Below are positions 1 through 9,013 of a DNA stretch of 64,000 bases, piece by piece; positions within the stretch are counted from its first letter, which is position 1, and each line of letters begins with the position of its first letter. The stretch covers positions 1-64,000 of the forward strand of contig OZ245890.1 of NCBI GenBank assembly GCA_965229615.1, given 5' to 3'. A program made the translations under genes and the position numbers. The notes beneath the pieces were generated by a model. It was not told where the DNA came from and did not search any database. It saw only the letters and a list, made by a program, of their open reading frames with translations. Source of the DNA: G965229615 sp965229615. Lineage in GTDB: Bacteria; Pseudomonadota; Alphaproteobacteria; Rickettsiales; Midichloriaceae.

Positions 1-1
1 T

Positions 2-181
2 CCCGATACTCAACAGAAGATTGGTAATATTGTTGGAATATACACTGATGGTAAATCATACATAAATGGTCTAGCAATCATTAATAGTGAGCTTCTAAAG
101 AAATATGCAAATGATGATATCATAGTGATCACTGGTCAGCGCAATCTGACTGCTGAGATTGAACACCATTCTAACACTTAA
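2..181 (+). CDS. C-terminal end of a possible YgfZ/CAF17-like folate-binding protein (partial)
   Basis: An open frame enters from the left edge and ends at TAA 179-181, giving 59 codons with no start in view. The tail contains IGNIVGIYTDG and INGLAIIN, followed by a hydrophilic end. This resembles the last beta-barrel segment of YgfZ/GcvT-like proteins (a G-x-I-G-x-I...GLALL-type pattern), which assist iron-sulfur cluster assembly. The assignment rests on pattern resemblance only and could be wrong. The gene converges on infB with about 23 bases between the two stops. Confidence 0.35.
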   Translation, partial: PDTQQKIGNIVGIYTDGKSYINGLAIINSELLKKYANDDIIVITGQRNLTAEIEHHSNT

Positions 182-204
182 CTCAATGCTATATCACTTG
201 AAAT

Positions 205-2928
205 CTAGCGATGTATATTGGTTGCTCCTTTACTTGTATTTATTGTTTCAAATACTTCTATTGCATCACCATCACTGAAGCTATCATAATTTGATAGCGT
301 TATGCCACATTCGAATCCCTCCTTGACTTCCCTTACATCATCCTTTTGTCTTTTTAATGTATTTATAATACCGGTACACACTACCATATTATCATGCAAG
401 ACTCTGGCTTGTGCTCCTCTTCTCACGATGCCATCCTTCACATAACAACCAGCAATATTACCAAACTTACTTGTATTGATAACTTTTCTTATTTCAGCTA
501 TTCCTATAATGTGCTCCTTCATAATAGGATCCATCATATCTGAAACTATCAATCTAATGTCATCTATCAAATCATAAATGATGGAATAATATTTGATGTT
601 CACACGTATATTATTCGCCATTACTTTAGCATTACTGTTAGGACGGACGTTAAATCCTATTATTAGGGCATTTGATGCAGCCGCAAGAGTGATATCTGAC
701 TCATTAATAGCTCCAGCTCCATAGTGCACAATTTTTACACGTACTTCAGGATTATCTATTTTATTAATACTATGAATTATTGCCTCTGCAGAACCATGAA
801 CATCAGCCTTTATAAGGAGTGTAATTTCTTTGCTCTTATTACTAGCTTGCGATAGGAAAATTTCCTTGATTGATTTTGTTTCAAGTGCTGCTAGTTTCCT
901 CTTGTGTTCCTGTTGTTTACGTATTTCCACTAATTCTCTTGCTGTTCTTTCATTTTGCATCACTATGAATTCATCACCAGCAGCTGGCACACTGTCCAGA
1001 CCCGTTATTTCCACCGGCATTGCTGGAAATGCCTCTTGTATTTGCTGTCCTTTATCATCACACATCGTTCTTATTCTACCATACATACTACCTGCTACCA
1101 CAATGTCACTTACTTTCAGCCTACCATTTTGCACAAGCAATGTTGCAGTAAATCCCTTCATTTTATCAAGCTTTGCTTCTATGACATAACCTCTAGCCCT
1201 ATGATTATAATCTGCATGCAAATCAAGCAATTCAGATTGTATGAGTATTACTTCTTCTAGTTTATCCAAACCTGATTTTGTTAGTGCTGAAACACCGACA
1301 ACCATCACATCACCTCCCATATCATCCGGTATAATATCATATTGTAAGAGTGATTGCTTTACAAGCTCGAAATTAGCTCCCTGTTTGTCCATTTTATTGA
1401 CTGCAACTATTATTGGCACATTTGCAGCCTTAGCATGACTGATTGCTTCAATTGTTTGTGCTTTTATACCATCGTCAGCTGCAACAACTAATACAACAAT
1501 ATCTGTGACTTTGGCACCACGCATTCTCATGGCAGAAAATGCCTCATGGCCTGGAGTGTCCAGAAAGGTAATAGCTTTGTTGTTTGTTAAGTGCACCTGA
1601 TAGGCACCTATATGTTGTGTTATACCACCATGTTCCTTGCTTGCAATGTCTGTCTCACGCAGTGCATCCAGAAGTGAAGTTTTACCATGATCAACATGTC
1701 CCATTATAGTCACTATAGGTGCACGATGCTGCATTACAGATGTTCCATCTTCTCCTATCAAATCACGTATGATATTTTCTTGTGTCACTCTATGTGGTCT
1801 ATGGCCAAATTCCATCACAACAAGTTCTGCTGTATCAGCATCTATACTGCTATTAAGTGTCGAAGCAACACCAAGCTTCATTAGTATTCTAAGTACAGCA
1901 CCACTTTTTTCTGCCATTTTATTTGCTAATTCTTGCACAGTAATGGCATCTGTAATGGTGACATCTCTAATGACTTTTTCAATCTGCCTTATTTGTTGTG
2001 GTTTCTTTTTGTGCTTTGGTAGTTTTGACCGATGGTATGACATATCATCATAGTCGCCACTGGCAAGTTTCGCTCTATATGACGCAGATATCCTATATGA
2101 TTTTGATTTTGCTTGTTTTACATCTGCACCATTACGACCATCATGTTCATCATCTGAGGTTCTTTTTGTATGTACAATCTTCTTTTTATTTGCTTCAACC
2201 TTCTTGATAGTTGATGCTGCTACTATGCGCTCAATTGTTTTAGTCTTCTCATGATCAGTAGGCTTCTCTATCTTTTTAGTGTTGAGATCAAGGTTTTTTA
2301 ATTTCTTCTTGCTATCATCATCAAAGTTCACTTCAACTTTCCTATGTCTTCTCTCGCTCAAACTTTTTGGTCTTGTAATAGTGCGTGCAACATCATGCTT
2401 TTTCTCTGCATCTTTTTTCGTCGCAACATTTTTGATATTGGTATAATTTTTCTCTTTTACTTTTGTAGTAGCTTGTGTATCAATCGCCCCACTCTGCTCA
2501 TGGGGTATTACATCAACATCTATAACATCATGATTTGTACTTTTTATAGATTTTTCTGTTGTAATGCTTGTCTTAATACGCTCATTATGTTCTTCGCTAG
2601 GGATTGTGATTTTGTGCTCATCATTTGATTTGACAGCATTTCCACTTTCAGGCAACTCATTTGTTACATCATGTTGAACTGAATGTTTTACACTAGCAAT
2701 TCTCAAGGCATCCAATCTAGTTGCTTTTTCTTGTTCCGTTAATGCTCCATAAACATCGTCTGATACAATATCATTTTGTTTAGTACCACCACTGATGACA
2801 ACAATAGTACTACCATGTAGTTTTTTGACAGCTGTCTTATTATGTGTCAGCCCTGGTTTGTGACTTTTTATAGTTAAGACCTTACGTCCAATGGTGTCTT
2901 TTTTATTTGTATCTGAGGGACTTGTCAT
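205..2928 (-). CDS. infB: Translation initiation factor IF-2
   Basis: This 907-residue GTPase brings fMet-tRNA to the 30S subunit and promotes 50S joining. The GTPase motifs are clear: GHVDHGKT (G1, near residue 409), DTPGHEAF (G3) and NKMD (G4, near residue 512). They are followed by the beta-barrel and C-terminal fMet-tRNA-binding domains (GAGAINESDI, GFNVRPN). The first ~330 residues are a lysine-rich, low-complexity extension typical of bacterial IF-2. The usual nusA-infB-rbfA operon is absent: no gene is found upstream on the same strand for 845 bases, and a converging partial gene lies downstream. It is therefore a stand-alone gene here. Confidence 0.97.
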   Translation of the reverse strand: MTSPSDTNKKDTIGRKVLTIKSHKPGLTHNKTAVKKLHGSTIVVISGGTKQNDIVSDDVYGALTEQEKATRLDALRIASVKHSVQHDVTNELPESGNAVKSNDEHKITIPSEEHNERIKTSITTEKSIKSTNHDVIDVDVIPHEQSGAIDTQATTKVKEKNYTNIKNVATKKDAEKKHDVARTITRPKSLSERRHRKVEVNFDDDSKKKLKNLDLNTKKIEKPTDHEKTKTIERIVAASTIKKVEANKKKIVHTKRTSDDEHDGRNGADVKQAKSKSYRISASYRAKLASGDYDDMSYHRSKLPKHKKKPQQIRQIEKVIRDVTITDAITVQELANKMAEKSGAVLRILMKLGVASTLNSSIDADTAELVVMEFGHRPHRVTQENIIRDLIGEDGTSVMQHRAPIVTIMGHVDHGKTSLLDALRETDIASKEHGGITQHIGAYQVHLTNNKAITFLDTPGHEAFSAMRMRGAKVTDIVVLVVAADDGIKAQTIEAISHAKAANVPIIVAVNKMDKQGANFELVKQSLLQYDIIPDDMGGDVMVVGVSALTKSGLDKLEEVILIQSELLDLHADYNHRARGYVIEAKLDKMKGFTATLLVQNGRLKVSDIVVAGSMYGRIRTMCDDKGQQIQEAFPAMPVEITGLDSVPAAGDEFIVMQNERTARELVEIRKQQEHKRKLAALETKSIKEIFLSQASNKSKEITLLIKADVHGSAEAIIHSINKIDNPEVRVKIVHYGAGAINESDITLAAASNALIIGFNVRPNSNAKVMANNIRVNIKYYSIIYDLIDDIRLIVSDMMDPIMKEHIIGIAEIRKVINTSKFGNIAGCYVKDGIVRRGAQARVLHDNMVVCTGIINTLKRQKDDVREVKEGFECGITLSNYDSFSDGDAIEVFETINTSKGATNIHR

Positions 2929-3222
2929 TTAATAGCTTATTACTGCGTTTTCTCTATTGCACTTTCAAAACCGAAAACAATAAATGATTATACACTATAA
3001 ATTAAAGATATTGTACTGTTATTACCCATCTCAAATAAAAAATTCTAAGTCCAATCACATGGTCAACTAGTAATACTCAATATGCATTGATCATTTATTG
3101 AAAATTATATTAATATGTCACTTGCAATGTGATGATATATCATGTACATATTGAATGCTACTAGGAGTAACACGCATGTGACCTAGTATTGGCATACTAG
3201 TAATTAAAAACTAATATATAAT

Positions 3223-3744
3223 ATGAACATAAAAGCATTTTTTGCTAAACATCCGTATTCCAGTGTAGCTACAGAAGGATTCGTACTTGGCGCTCTCAAT
3301 ATTGCATTGCATTATGGTGTAAATCACAATAACTCAAGCAAAGCACCAAGCGAAGAAGTACAAAAAGCACTTAGCACAGGAGCAAAATTAAAAGCATTTG
3401 GAGAGTGTAGTGCAGCAAAAATTCTCACGAATGAGGCTTCAGCTTTTAGTGGTTATTTCATACATCAACCTATTGCTAATTTAGCAGGAAAGTATATAGA
3501 TAATAAAGTGGTACAAAAGGTCATTGCATATGGCGCTGATGCTGTAGTTGGGGCTGGTATTGGCTATGTGAGCACTAAGTTTATATTTGATACACTCATA
3601 CATAATACAACACAATCTATGGCTGTTGATGTTATATGTAATGCTATCTCAGCTTTAGTAGGTGGTGATTTGAGTGGATATACAGAAAATGTTGATGCAA
3701 TCATGATGTCAAATGAAGCATATCAAGCAATAATACAACACTAA
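3223..3744 (+). CDS. Hypothetical protein, 173 aa
   Basis: I do not recognise this protein. It has 173 residues and starts MNIKAFFAKHPYSS. It holds two or three moderately hydrophobic, glycine/alanine-rich stretches (EGFVLGALNIALHYG near residue 20, YGADAVVGAGIGYVSTKF near 105, ICNAISALVGG near 140). These suggest a membrane-associated or compact helical protein. There is no signal peptide or known motif. It stands alone between infB (divergent) and plsY (convergent). Codon use looks like its neighbours. It may be a lineage-specific gene. Confidence 0.65.
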   Translation: MNIKAFFAKHPYSSVATEGFVLGALNIALHYGVNHNNSSKAPSEEVQKALSTGAKLKAFGECSAAKILTNEASAFSGYFIHQPIANLAGKYIDNKVVQKVIAYGADAVVGAGIGYVSTKFIFDTLIHNTTQSMAVDVICNAISALVGGDLSGYTENVDAIMMSNEAYQAIIQH

Positions 3745-3773
3745 TTTTATATAATCAGATGAGGGGGCATCAT

Positions 3774-4397
3774 TTATATTTCAAGTTTCTTTTCACTATT
3801 ATTCATTAATCTCTTTATATTCTCTCTGTGTTTCATCAGTATTATCATACATGTGCATAAAAATGGCCATATTTGCTCAAATGACAAAAGATAGGTATAT
3901 AATGTCATACCTGTTACAACACTAGCAATTGAAGATAACGATGATAATCTGGTTGTTATAAAAGTAACAATCCATATCAAAATCAGTGTGATTCCTATCA
4001 CTGTGTTCAGAACAATCATAACACCAAAAAATGTTGCAATGCCCTTACCACCATGAAATCTATTCCATATAGGGAATATATGTCCTATTATTGTGCAACT
4101 ACCAACAATAATTTGCATCATCATTTTATGCTCAACATTCAAATCGTATTTGTTTCCTAAAAATTCCGATATGAGAATTGCAATTGCACCCTTGCTACCA
4201 TCTAGCAGTGCTGTGATTATACCAAGTAATTTCCCATGCTGTACAGCAACTCTAGCAATATTGGTCGCACCAATATTATAAGATCCTTGAGTTTGAAGAT
4301 TACCTACACCTGCTATTCTTGCAACTATCGCGCCAAACAGTACTGAACCCATTAAATAACCTGCCAGACAAATGTATATTATGGAATAAAAATTCAT
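3774..4397 (-). CDS. plsY: Acyl-phosphate:glycerol-3-phosphate acyltransferase PlsY
   Basis: PlsY is an inner-membrane enzyme that transfers an acyl group from acyl-phosphate to glycerol-3-phosphate, the first step of phospholipid synthesis. The family motifs are present in order: GSVLFGAIVAR near the N-terminus, GSYNIGATNIAR, LLDGSKGAIAIL, and GHIFPIWNRFHGGKGIAT, with hydrophobic helices between them. The open frame extends upstream to 4475, but that would run into the tRNA-Leu gene. The ATG at 4397 begins directly at the first membrane helix (MNFYSIIYICLAGYLMGS) and gives 207 residues, the normal size. It is probably cotranscribed with the tRNA 48 bases upstream. Confidence 0.93.
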   Translation of the reverse strand: MNFYSIIYICLAGYLMGSVLFGAIVARIAGVGNLQTQGSYNIGATNIARVAVQHGKLLGIITALLDGSKGAIAILISEFLGNKYDLNVEHKMMMQIIVGSCTIIGHIFPIWNRFHGGKGIATFFGVMIVLNTVIGITLILIWIVTFITTRLSSLSSIASVVTGMTLYTYLLSFEQIWPFLCTCMIILMKHRENIKRLMNNSEKKLEI

Positions 4398-4445
4398 AGC
4401 GATGATGAGCAGTTGATAGTTGAAAGGAAAGCATACATAGACCAG

Positions 4446-4532
4446 TGGTGCCCACGGCCAGACTTGAACTGGCACGGGATTGCTCCCGACGGATTTTAAG
4501 TCCGTTACGTCTACCTATTCCGTCACGAGGGC
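4446..4532 (-). tRNA. tRNA-Leu (anticodon UAA)
   Basis: This is an 87-base class II tRNA with encoded CCA. The anticodon stem ACGGA/TCCGT carries loop CTTAAAA, so the anticodon is UAA and it reads UUA/UUG Leu. A long variable arm (CGGGAGCAATCCCG) confirms a Leu-type class II tRNA. The T loop TTCAAGT lies in stem GCCAG/CTGGC. The acceptor stem GCCCTCG/CGTGGGC has one U-U mismatch at position 5-68, which is unusual. Confidence 0.95.
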
Positions 4533-4558
4533 ATGAAGAAAAAAGCATAATACAGTGG

Positions 4559-4587
4559 ATTCTATATTCAGTGGCCATTAATGTCAA
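4559..4587 (-). promoter_or_regulatory. Sigma-70 type promoter for tRNA-Leu/plsY
   Basis: On the minus strand, TTGACA (4582-4587) is followed by a 17-base spacer and TAGAAT (4559-4564). Transcription would start near 4552, about 20 bases before the tRNA 5' end, an ideal position for a tRNA promoter. Confidence 0.7.
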
Positions 4588-4645
4588 CAAATAAAAACTC
4601 GAACATAAAAATCTGGACTTACTATCGTTTGTAAAAATGAGTCTA

Positions 4646-4673
4646 TTGATTTTTACTATATTTTGTATACAAT
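4646..4673 (+). promoter_or_regulatory. Possible promoter for the M16 protease gene
   Basis: TTGATT (4646-4651), a 16-base spacer and TACAAT (4668-4673) would start transcription near 4680, 35 bases before the protease ATG. The -35 matches 4 of 6 and the -10 matches 5 of 6 in an AT-rich region, so this is moderate support only. Confidence 0.4.
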
Positions 4674-4714
4674 ACACTGCATTCTTATATAAGATGATTA
4701 ATATCGAGTGACTG

Positions 4715-6037
4715 ATGTCTGTACAAACAAGAAATATAAATAGTACTGTACTACCAAATGGGATCAAATTAATCTCAGAGTATATGCCTAATACAGATCT
4801 AGTAACAATATACTTTGTTGTAGGTGTTGGCAGTAGAAATGACAGCATACCTGGTATATCACATCTCGTTGAACACATGATGTTTAAAGGTACAAGTAAT
4901 AGATCATCATTGGAGATATTAACAGCATTACAAAATTGTGGCTCACACAACGCATATACCACACCTGAAATGACAGTGTATAGCATTGATACAAACAAAA
5001 ATAGCATGTCAAGTGCTATGGAAGTAATAGTTAATATGCTACAAAACACAGTTGTTGATGAAGCAAGTCTCGAGAATGAAAAAAAAATTGTGCGTCATGA
5101 AATTGATCTTAGACTAGATAATATACAAGTCAAGCTATTCAGCCTGTTATCAAAATGTTTTGGTGATCATAAAATTGCCTCATATGCTGGTGGCAATAAG
5201 TGTGCTATTGTTAATGTAACTAGAGAAGAAGTGTATAAACATATAATGGAGTATTATAAACCAACAAATACAACAGTAATTGTTACAGGTAATTTTGATG
5301 AAGATCTACTGCTGCCAACCGTTAAATCTAAAACGAAAACATGGCATAGTGATGCTAAGATCAACACTGGTGGTGTAGATTTTTCGATATCATATCTTTA
5401 CAGTGATACAAAACCAGAGTATGTTGGTGGTGATTTCCGTGAAAAAACACAGGCTAATAATGCTTATTTTATGCTTGGTTTTGAAGGTGCATCATATTCA
5501 AATAAAAAAGACTACCTAATGGAACTCGTGACGAATATTGTCTTAGGAGGTAATGATGTATTATCACCATTTATGCGAGACGCCAGAGAAAAGTCTGGTT
5601 TGACATATCATATAGCACCATCGTGCTATACTTTTTCAGACTCTGGTGTGTGGGGAATTGCAAGTTCAACAGATAACGATTCGCTCAACACACTAATCAG
5701 TACAATGATAGAAACACTTAAGAGCACAGCAAAATGTATTAGTGCAGATGATGTTGCAAGAGCGAGAATAATGTTAAAAACAGCATTAGCAAAACAACCA
5801 TTTACTTCACAGGAAGGTGCCTCAAACTTGCTATATGAATGTATGACGAAACAATTGCCTGATAAGAACAGTATTATTACCGATATCGATGCAATAACTC
5901 ATGTTGATGTCATGAGATGGCTGGATGGTAGAATACATAGTCCCATTACAGTTGCTGCAGTTGGTGATATAGATGGTATGTACTCATATGATGAAATAGT
6001 GCAACAATTGCATATGCCAATTGAATCAAGTGCATAG
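4715..6037 (+). CDS. M16 family zinc metallopeptidase (processing-peptidase-like)
   Basis: This 440-residue protein belongs to the pitrilysin/mitochondrial processing peptidase family. The inverted zinc motif HLVEH (residues ~50-54, in SHLVEHMMFKGT) and the distal glutamate region ENEKKIVRHEI are intact, so it should be an active protease. The C-terminal half (MRDAREKSGLTYHI) is the second, inactive M16 fold. Alphaproteobacteria usually carry one such beta-MPP-like gene with unknown substrates. The start at 4715 is an ATG 17 residues before LISEYMPN. It is monocistronic, followed by a 214-base gap with a strong promoter for the next genes. Confidence 0.92.
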   Translation: MSVQTRNINSTVLPNGIKLISEYMPNTDLVTIYFVVGVGSRNDSIPGISHLVEHMMFKGTSNRSSLEILTALQNCGSHNAYTTPEMTVYSIDTNKNSMSSAMEVIVNMLQNTVVDEASLENEKKIVRHEIDLRLDNIQVKLFSLLSKCFGDHKIASYAGGNKCAIVNVTREEVYKHIMEYYKPTNTTVIVTGNFDEDLLLPTVKSKTKTWHSDAKINTGGVDFSISYLYSDTKPEYVGGDFREKTQANNAYFMLGFEGASYSNKKDYLMELVTNIVLGGNDVLSPFMRDAREKSGLTYHIAPSCYTFSDSGVWGIASSTDNDSLNTLISTMIETLKSTAKCISADDVARARIMLKTALAKQPFTSQEGASNLLYECMTKQLPDKNSIITDIDAITHVDVMRWLDGRIHSPITVAAVGDIDGMYSYDEIVQQLHMPIESSA

Positions 6038-6114
6038 TATTCTATTGTCACTGAATGTGATATTGGCAATCGTATCACACTGTATACTTCAACATTATAT
6101 CACCCTTATCAATA

Positions 6115-6143
6115 TTGACATGGTATTGTGTGTCTGGTATAAT
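6115..6143 (+). promoter_or_regulatory. Perfect consensus sigma-70 promoter
   Basis: TTGACA at 6115-6120 and TATAAT at 6138-6143 are separated by exactly 17 bases, a 6/6 plus 6/6 match. Transcription would begin near 6150, giving a leader of about 100 bases before the ABC permease ATG at 6252. I see no known riboswitch in the leader, but it contains a five-codon mini-ORF (ATG near 6167). Confidence 0.8.
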
Positions 6144-6251
6144 TACCGAGGCACTTTGATAGCATAATGTCTACGAATTATTAATGCTCTATATCCTTTT
6201 ATAAGTGACACGAATTGCTAGTCAGTATATACATCAACTTACAGTCAATAT

Positions 6252-7088
6252 ATGGAAATAATATATGGAATTTTAGAACAAGGATTAATATATGGACTTG
6301 TTGGAATTGCAGTATTTTTAACCTTGAGAATCATAGATTTTCCAGATATGGGAGTGAATAGTACTTTTACACTTGGTGCTGCAGTCTGGATATGTTGTGT
6401 TAAGCATGATCTAGGGCCTTTTACAGCAACAATTATTGCATTCTTCGCAGGTATTATAGCAGGCTACATTACATCATGTTTGCATCTATTTGGTGGTATA
6501 AGAAATTTGCTGTGTGGTATCATAATTATGATTGCCCTATATTCTGTCAATATGAGGATCATTGGTAAACCTAACGTTCCACTTATGAATACGGAGACAA
6601 TCCTCACAACAGATGATGTGATGAAAACTATTACACTATTTGCTATAGTGTTTATTTGTTGTATGTTGGTTAGTATGTTCATGCTATCAGAAATAGGTTT
6701 AGCCATGCGAGTATCAGGACAAAACTACAGACTTGGTGAAACGTATGGCATCAGCAGAAACTTAACAGTCAGCACTATAATGGCACTTAGCAATGGCATG
6801 GTAGCACTTGCTGGAGCACTTTTAGGGCAGGCACAAGGCTTTATTGATATTAATATGGGTAACGGCGTTATTATCATTGGTTTAGTAAGTGTGATCATTG
6901 GTGAAAAAATATTCAATACTAGTAAAGTTTATATTACAATTTTCATGTCTGTAGCTGGTGCAATGATATATAAGTCTGTAGTTGTGTTAGCATTGTTCTC
7001 ATCTGATATTGGTCTTAGAACTTCGGATATATACCTCATTACAGCAGTGCTGATAGTAGCAATGATGGTCAAAAAACAGTCACATTGA
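6252..7088 (+). CDS. ABC transporter permease (COG4120/TrpX-type)
   Basis: This 278-residue integral membrane protein has about eight hydrophobic segments and the family's N-terminal signature (GLIYGLVGIAVFLTLRIIDF, then PDMGVNSTFTLGAA). A conserved loop reads GLAMRVSGQN. It matches the permease of the uncharacterised COG2984/COG4120/COG1101 ABC importer family, distantly related to branched-chain amino-acid permeases. Its stop overlaps the region of the ATPase start. No substrate-binding protein gene is next to it in this window. Confidence 0.88.
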   Translation: MEIIYGILEQGLIYGLVGIAVFLTLRIIDFPDMGVNSTFTLGAAVWICCVKHDLGPFTATIIAFFAGIIAGYITSCLHLFGGIRNLLCGIIIMIALYSVNMRIIGKPNVPLMNTETILTTDDVMKTITLFAIVFICCMLVSMFMLSEIGLAMRVSGQNYRLGETYGISRNLTVSTIMALSNGMVALAGALLGQAQGFIDINMGNGVIIIGLVSVIIGEKIFNTSKVYITIFMSVAGAMIYKSVVVLALFSSDIGLRTSDIYLITAVLIVAMMVKKQSH

Positions 7089-7099
7089 TAGGTATCACT

Positions 7100-7819
7100 A
7101 TGATTAAATTACAAAACATATCGGTTGTGTATAATAAAGGCACTAAATTTGAAAGACTTGTCCTAAGTAATATCAATTTGACAATACCACACGGAGATAT
7201 TGTTGCGATTATAGGAGATAATGGAGCGGGAAAAAGTACCCTTGTTAAGGTCATTGCAGGTGAAATCAAACCATCACGTGGGAAAATTATGATCAATAGC
7301 AAGGACTATACAAAACGTACAATAGCTAATCGCTCACATATGATCAGCAGAGTTTTTCAAGATCATATGCTTGGTGCTGCTCTTGAAATGACAGTGCTAG
7401 AAAACATGTTGTTTGCTAGCAAGAGAGGGGAAAAACGTACGATTAAGTTAGCCAATATAAAAACTAAAAGAGAATTTTTTATAGCAAGGCTTGCAGAACT
7501 CAATATGGGCCTTGAGGAAAAATTAGATTATCAAGTGAAACATCTATCTGGTGGACAAAGACAGGCATTAAGCCTTGTTATGGCAACTCTACAGCCATGT
7601 AAACTTTTAATACTTGATGAGCATACATCAGCTCTTGATATCAAGGCTGCAGCCATGGTGATGCAATTGACGATGGAGATAGTACGTAAGCATTATGTAA
7701 CCACTATGATGGTAACGCATGATATGAAAGAAGCTGAGCATTGTGATAAAATCCTACGTATTAGTGATGGATGTATAAAGGAATTTGATACCAAGGACAT
7801 TCATGCAGCGTTAAATTAA
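7100..7819 (+). CDS. ABC transporter ATP-binding protein (COG1101-type)
   Basis: This is the 239-residue ATPase partner of the preceding permease. It has Walker A GDNGAGKST, signature LSGGQRQAL, and Walker B LLILDEHTSALD. The DEH in place of DEP is normal for the COG1101 family. The switch His lies in VTHDMKEAEHCD. A TTG at 7085 overlaps the permease stop by four bases and could be the start, but the ATG at 7100 begins directly with the conserved MIKLQNISVVYNKG. The pair is translationally close and driven by the promoter at 6115. The substrate is unknown. Confidence 0.9.
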   Translation: MIKLQNISVVYNKGTKFERLVLSNINLTIPHGDIVAIIGDNGAGKSTLVKVIAGEIKPSRGKIMINSKDYTKRTIANRSHMISRVFQDHMLGAALEMTVLENMLFASKRGEKRTIKLANIKTKREFFIARLAELNMGLEEKLDYQVKHLSGGQRQALSLVMATLQPCKLLILDEHTSALDIKAAAMVMQLTMEIVRKHYVTTMMVTHDMKEAEHCDKILRISDGCIKEFDTKDIHAALN

Positions 7820-7926
7820 CTGGATATAATCATCTGACAGACCAAGTACAAAAGCAGATATTTGTGAAAAACTTAACATCAAGTTACCCAAACATCTGTA
7901 CGCATGGAACGTCAACAAATACTTCA

Positions 7927-8985
7927 TCAGTATATATAAGACTGCCCTGCCACAATAATCTCACATTCTTGTGGTAATCCAGTTACCCATAAGCTGTCCT
8001 CATCCTCATCAACGACATTAATTTTATAGATCTTAGCTTGCAAGTTTTGTTCAACAACCTTAACAGCTAAATCACCGTTTTTATTGATTATCAAAGCTGA
8101 TATTGGTATTTTATGTGATTCAAAATCTCCAACTTTTACCATTAAATGCACCGTCTCACCAGTAACTATATTGAAAATATTTTGTGCAGTTGCTTCAACG
8201 AGAAATGCACCTGTATTGCTATCAGCAACATTACTAACAAAGGTAATTTTAGCAGGCATTGTCTGATGTGAAGTTTTCGCTATCAATGCTTCACTACTAT
8301 CTTTGATAATGTTGCGATCCTTCTGTGATACATAAGCCTTAACTAAAATATTCTCTCGATTAGTAAACATACCAACTGGTTTAGGTGAAAATCCACTGAT
8401 TACATCCCCTTCTTGTAATAAGACATTATCCATATATCCATCAAATGGCGCAACCACAAAGCTGTTATCAAGTGCAGTTTTTGCTGCTATAAGTTCAGTT
8501 TCTGCAGCATTGAGGTCTGTTTTTGCTTCACTAAGTTCAAGTTTCGAACTCAACCCATTTTTGTTAAGTTCAAGTACGGATTGATATCGTGTTATGGCAG
8601 TATTTAAATTATCATGCATTTGCTCTACTCTCTCTTTCAATGTAGCATTTTCTATCTGTAAGATCTTATCACCCTTCTTAAGTCTCGCACCAGAATCAAC
8701 GAATTTTCTAACAATTTGTCCACCAACCTGTGGAAGCAGCAATACAGATTCATTTGCTGAGCTTGTTGCAGAAAACATCATGTATTTTGTTTTTATCATA
8801 GCAACTGAAGACATGGTTTTCGGTTGCAATATTGTTGTAGAAACAACAGTATCAGTAATATGATGTTTGGGTCGAAAAATACCTGATAACATCCATATAA
8901 AAACTATAACAGCAATGGTCATAACTGTTCTCAACTGTATGCTCGACTGTTTTAGATATCTACTCATCTGATGTATTGCTGACAT
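7927..8985 (-). CDS. RND/HlyD-family periplasmic adaptor protein
   Basis: This 352-residue membrane fusion protein bridges an inner-membrane pump to an outer-membrane TolC channel. It has one N-terminal membrane anchor (MTIAVIVFIWMLSGIF, residues ~22-37). The lipoyl half-motif GGQIVRKFVDSGARLKKG is followed by a helical hairpin (residues ~115-165), the second lipoyl half (VVAPFDGYMDNVLLQEGD), and beta-barrel and membrane-proximal domains. No RND pump gene is adjacent. A TolC homologue lies at 38.4 kb. The end converges on the ABC ATPase gene. Confidence 0.88.
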   Translation of the reverse strand: MSAIHQMSRYLKQSSIQLRTVMTIAVIVFIWMLSGIFRPKHHITDTVVSTTILQPKTMSSVAMIKTKYMMFSATSSANESVLLLPQVGGQIVRKFVDSGARLKKGDKILQIENATLKERVEQMHDNLNTAITRYQSVLELNKNGLSSKLELSEAKTDLNAAETELIAAKTALDNSFVVAPFDGYMDNVLLQEGDVISGFSPKPVGMFTNRENILVKAYVSQKDRNIIKDSSEALIAKTSHQTMPAKITFVSNVADSNTGAFLVEATAQNIFNIVTGETVHLMVKVGDFESHKIPISALIINKNGDLAVKVVEQNLQAKIYKINVVDEDEDSLWVTGLPQECEIIVAGQSYIY

Positions 8986-9013
8986 ATATTATACTTTTTA
9001 TCTTACCTTTATT

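Noticed and set aside
3159..3188. TACTAGG...CCTAGTA inverted repeat upstream of the 173-aa gene as an operator
   Set aside because: The half-sites are seven bases in an AT-rich gap with many similar words, and no regulator is nearby. This is too weak to call.
3212..3222. TATAAT immediately before the 173-aa gene ATG
   Set aside because: A start from this box would fall inside the gene. The stretch is AT-rich, and a TTGGCA box further up is only a moderate match.
4300..5049. A 249-codon minus-strand open frame across plsY, tRNA-Leu and the protease start
   Set aside because: It crosses a clear tRNA and lies antisense to a strong protease gene. The encoded sequence is Cys/Ile/Leu-rich without motifs, so it is a shadow frame.
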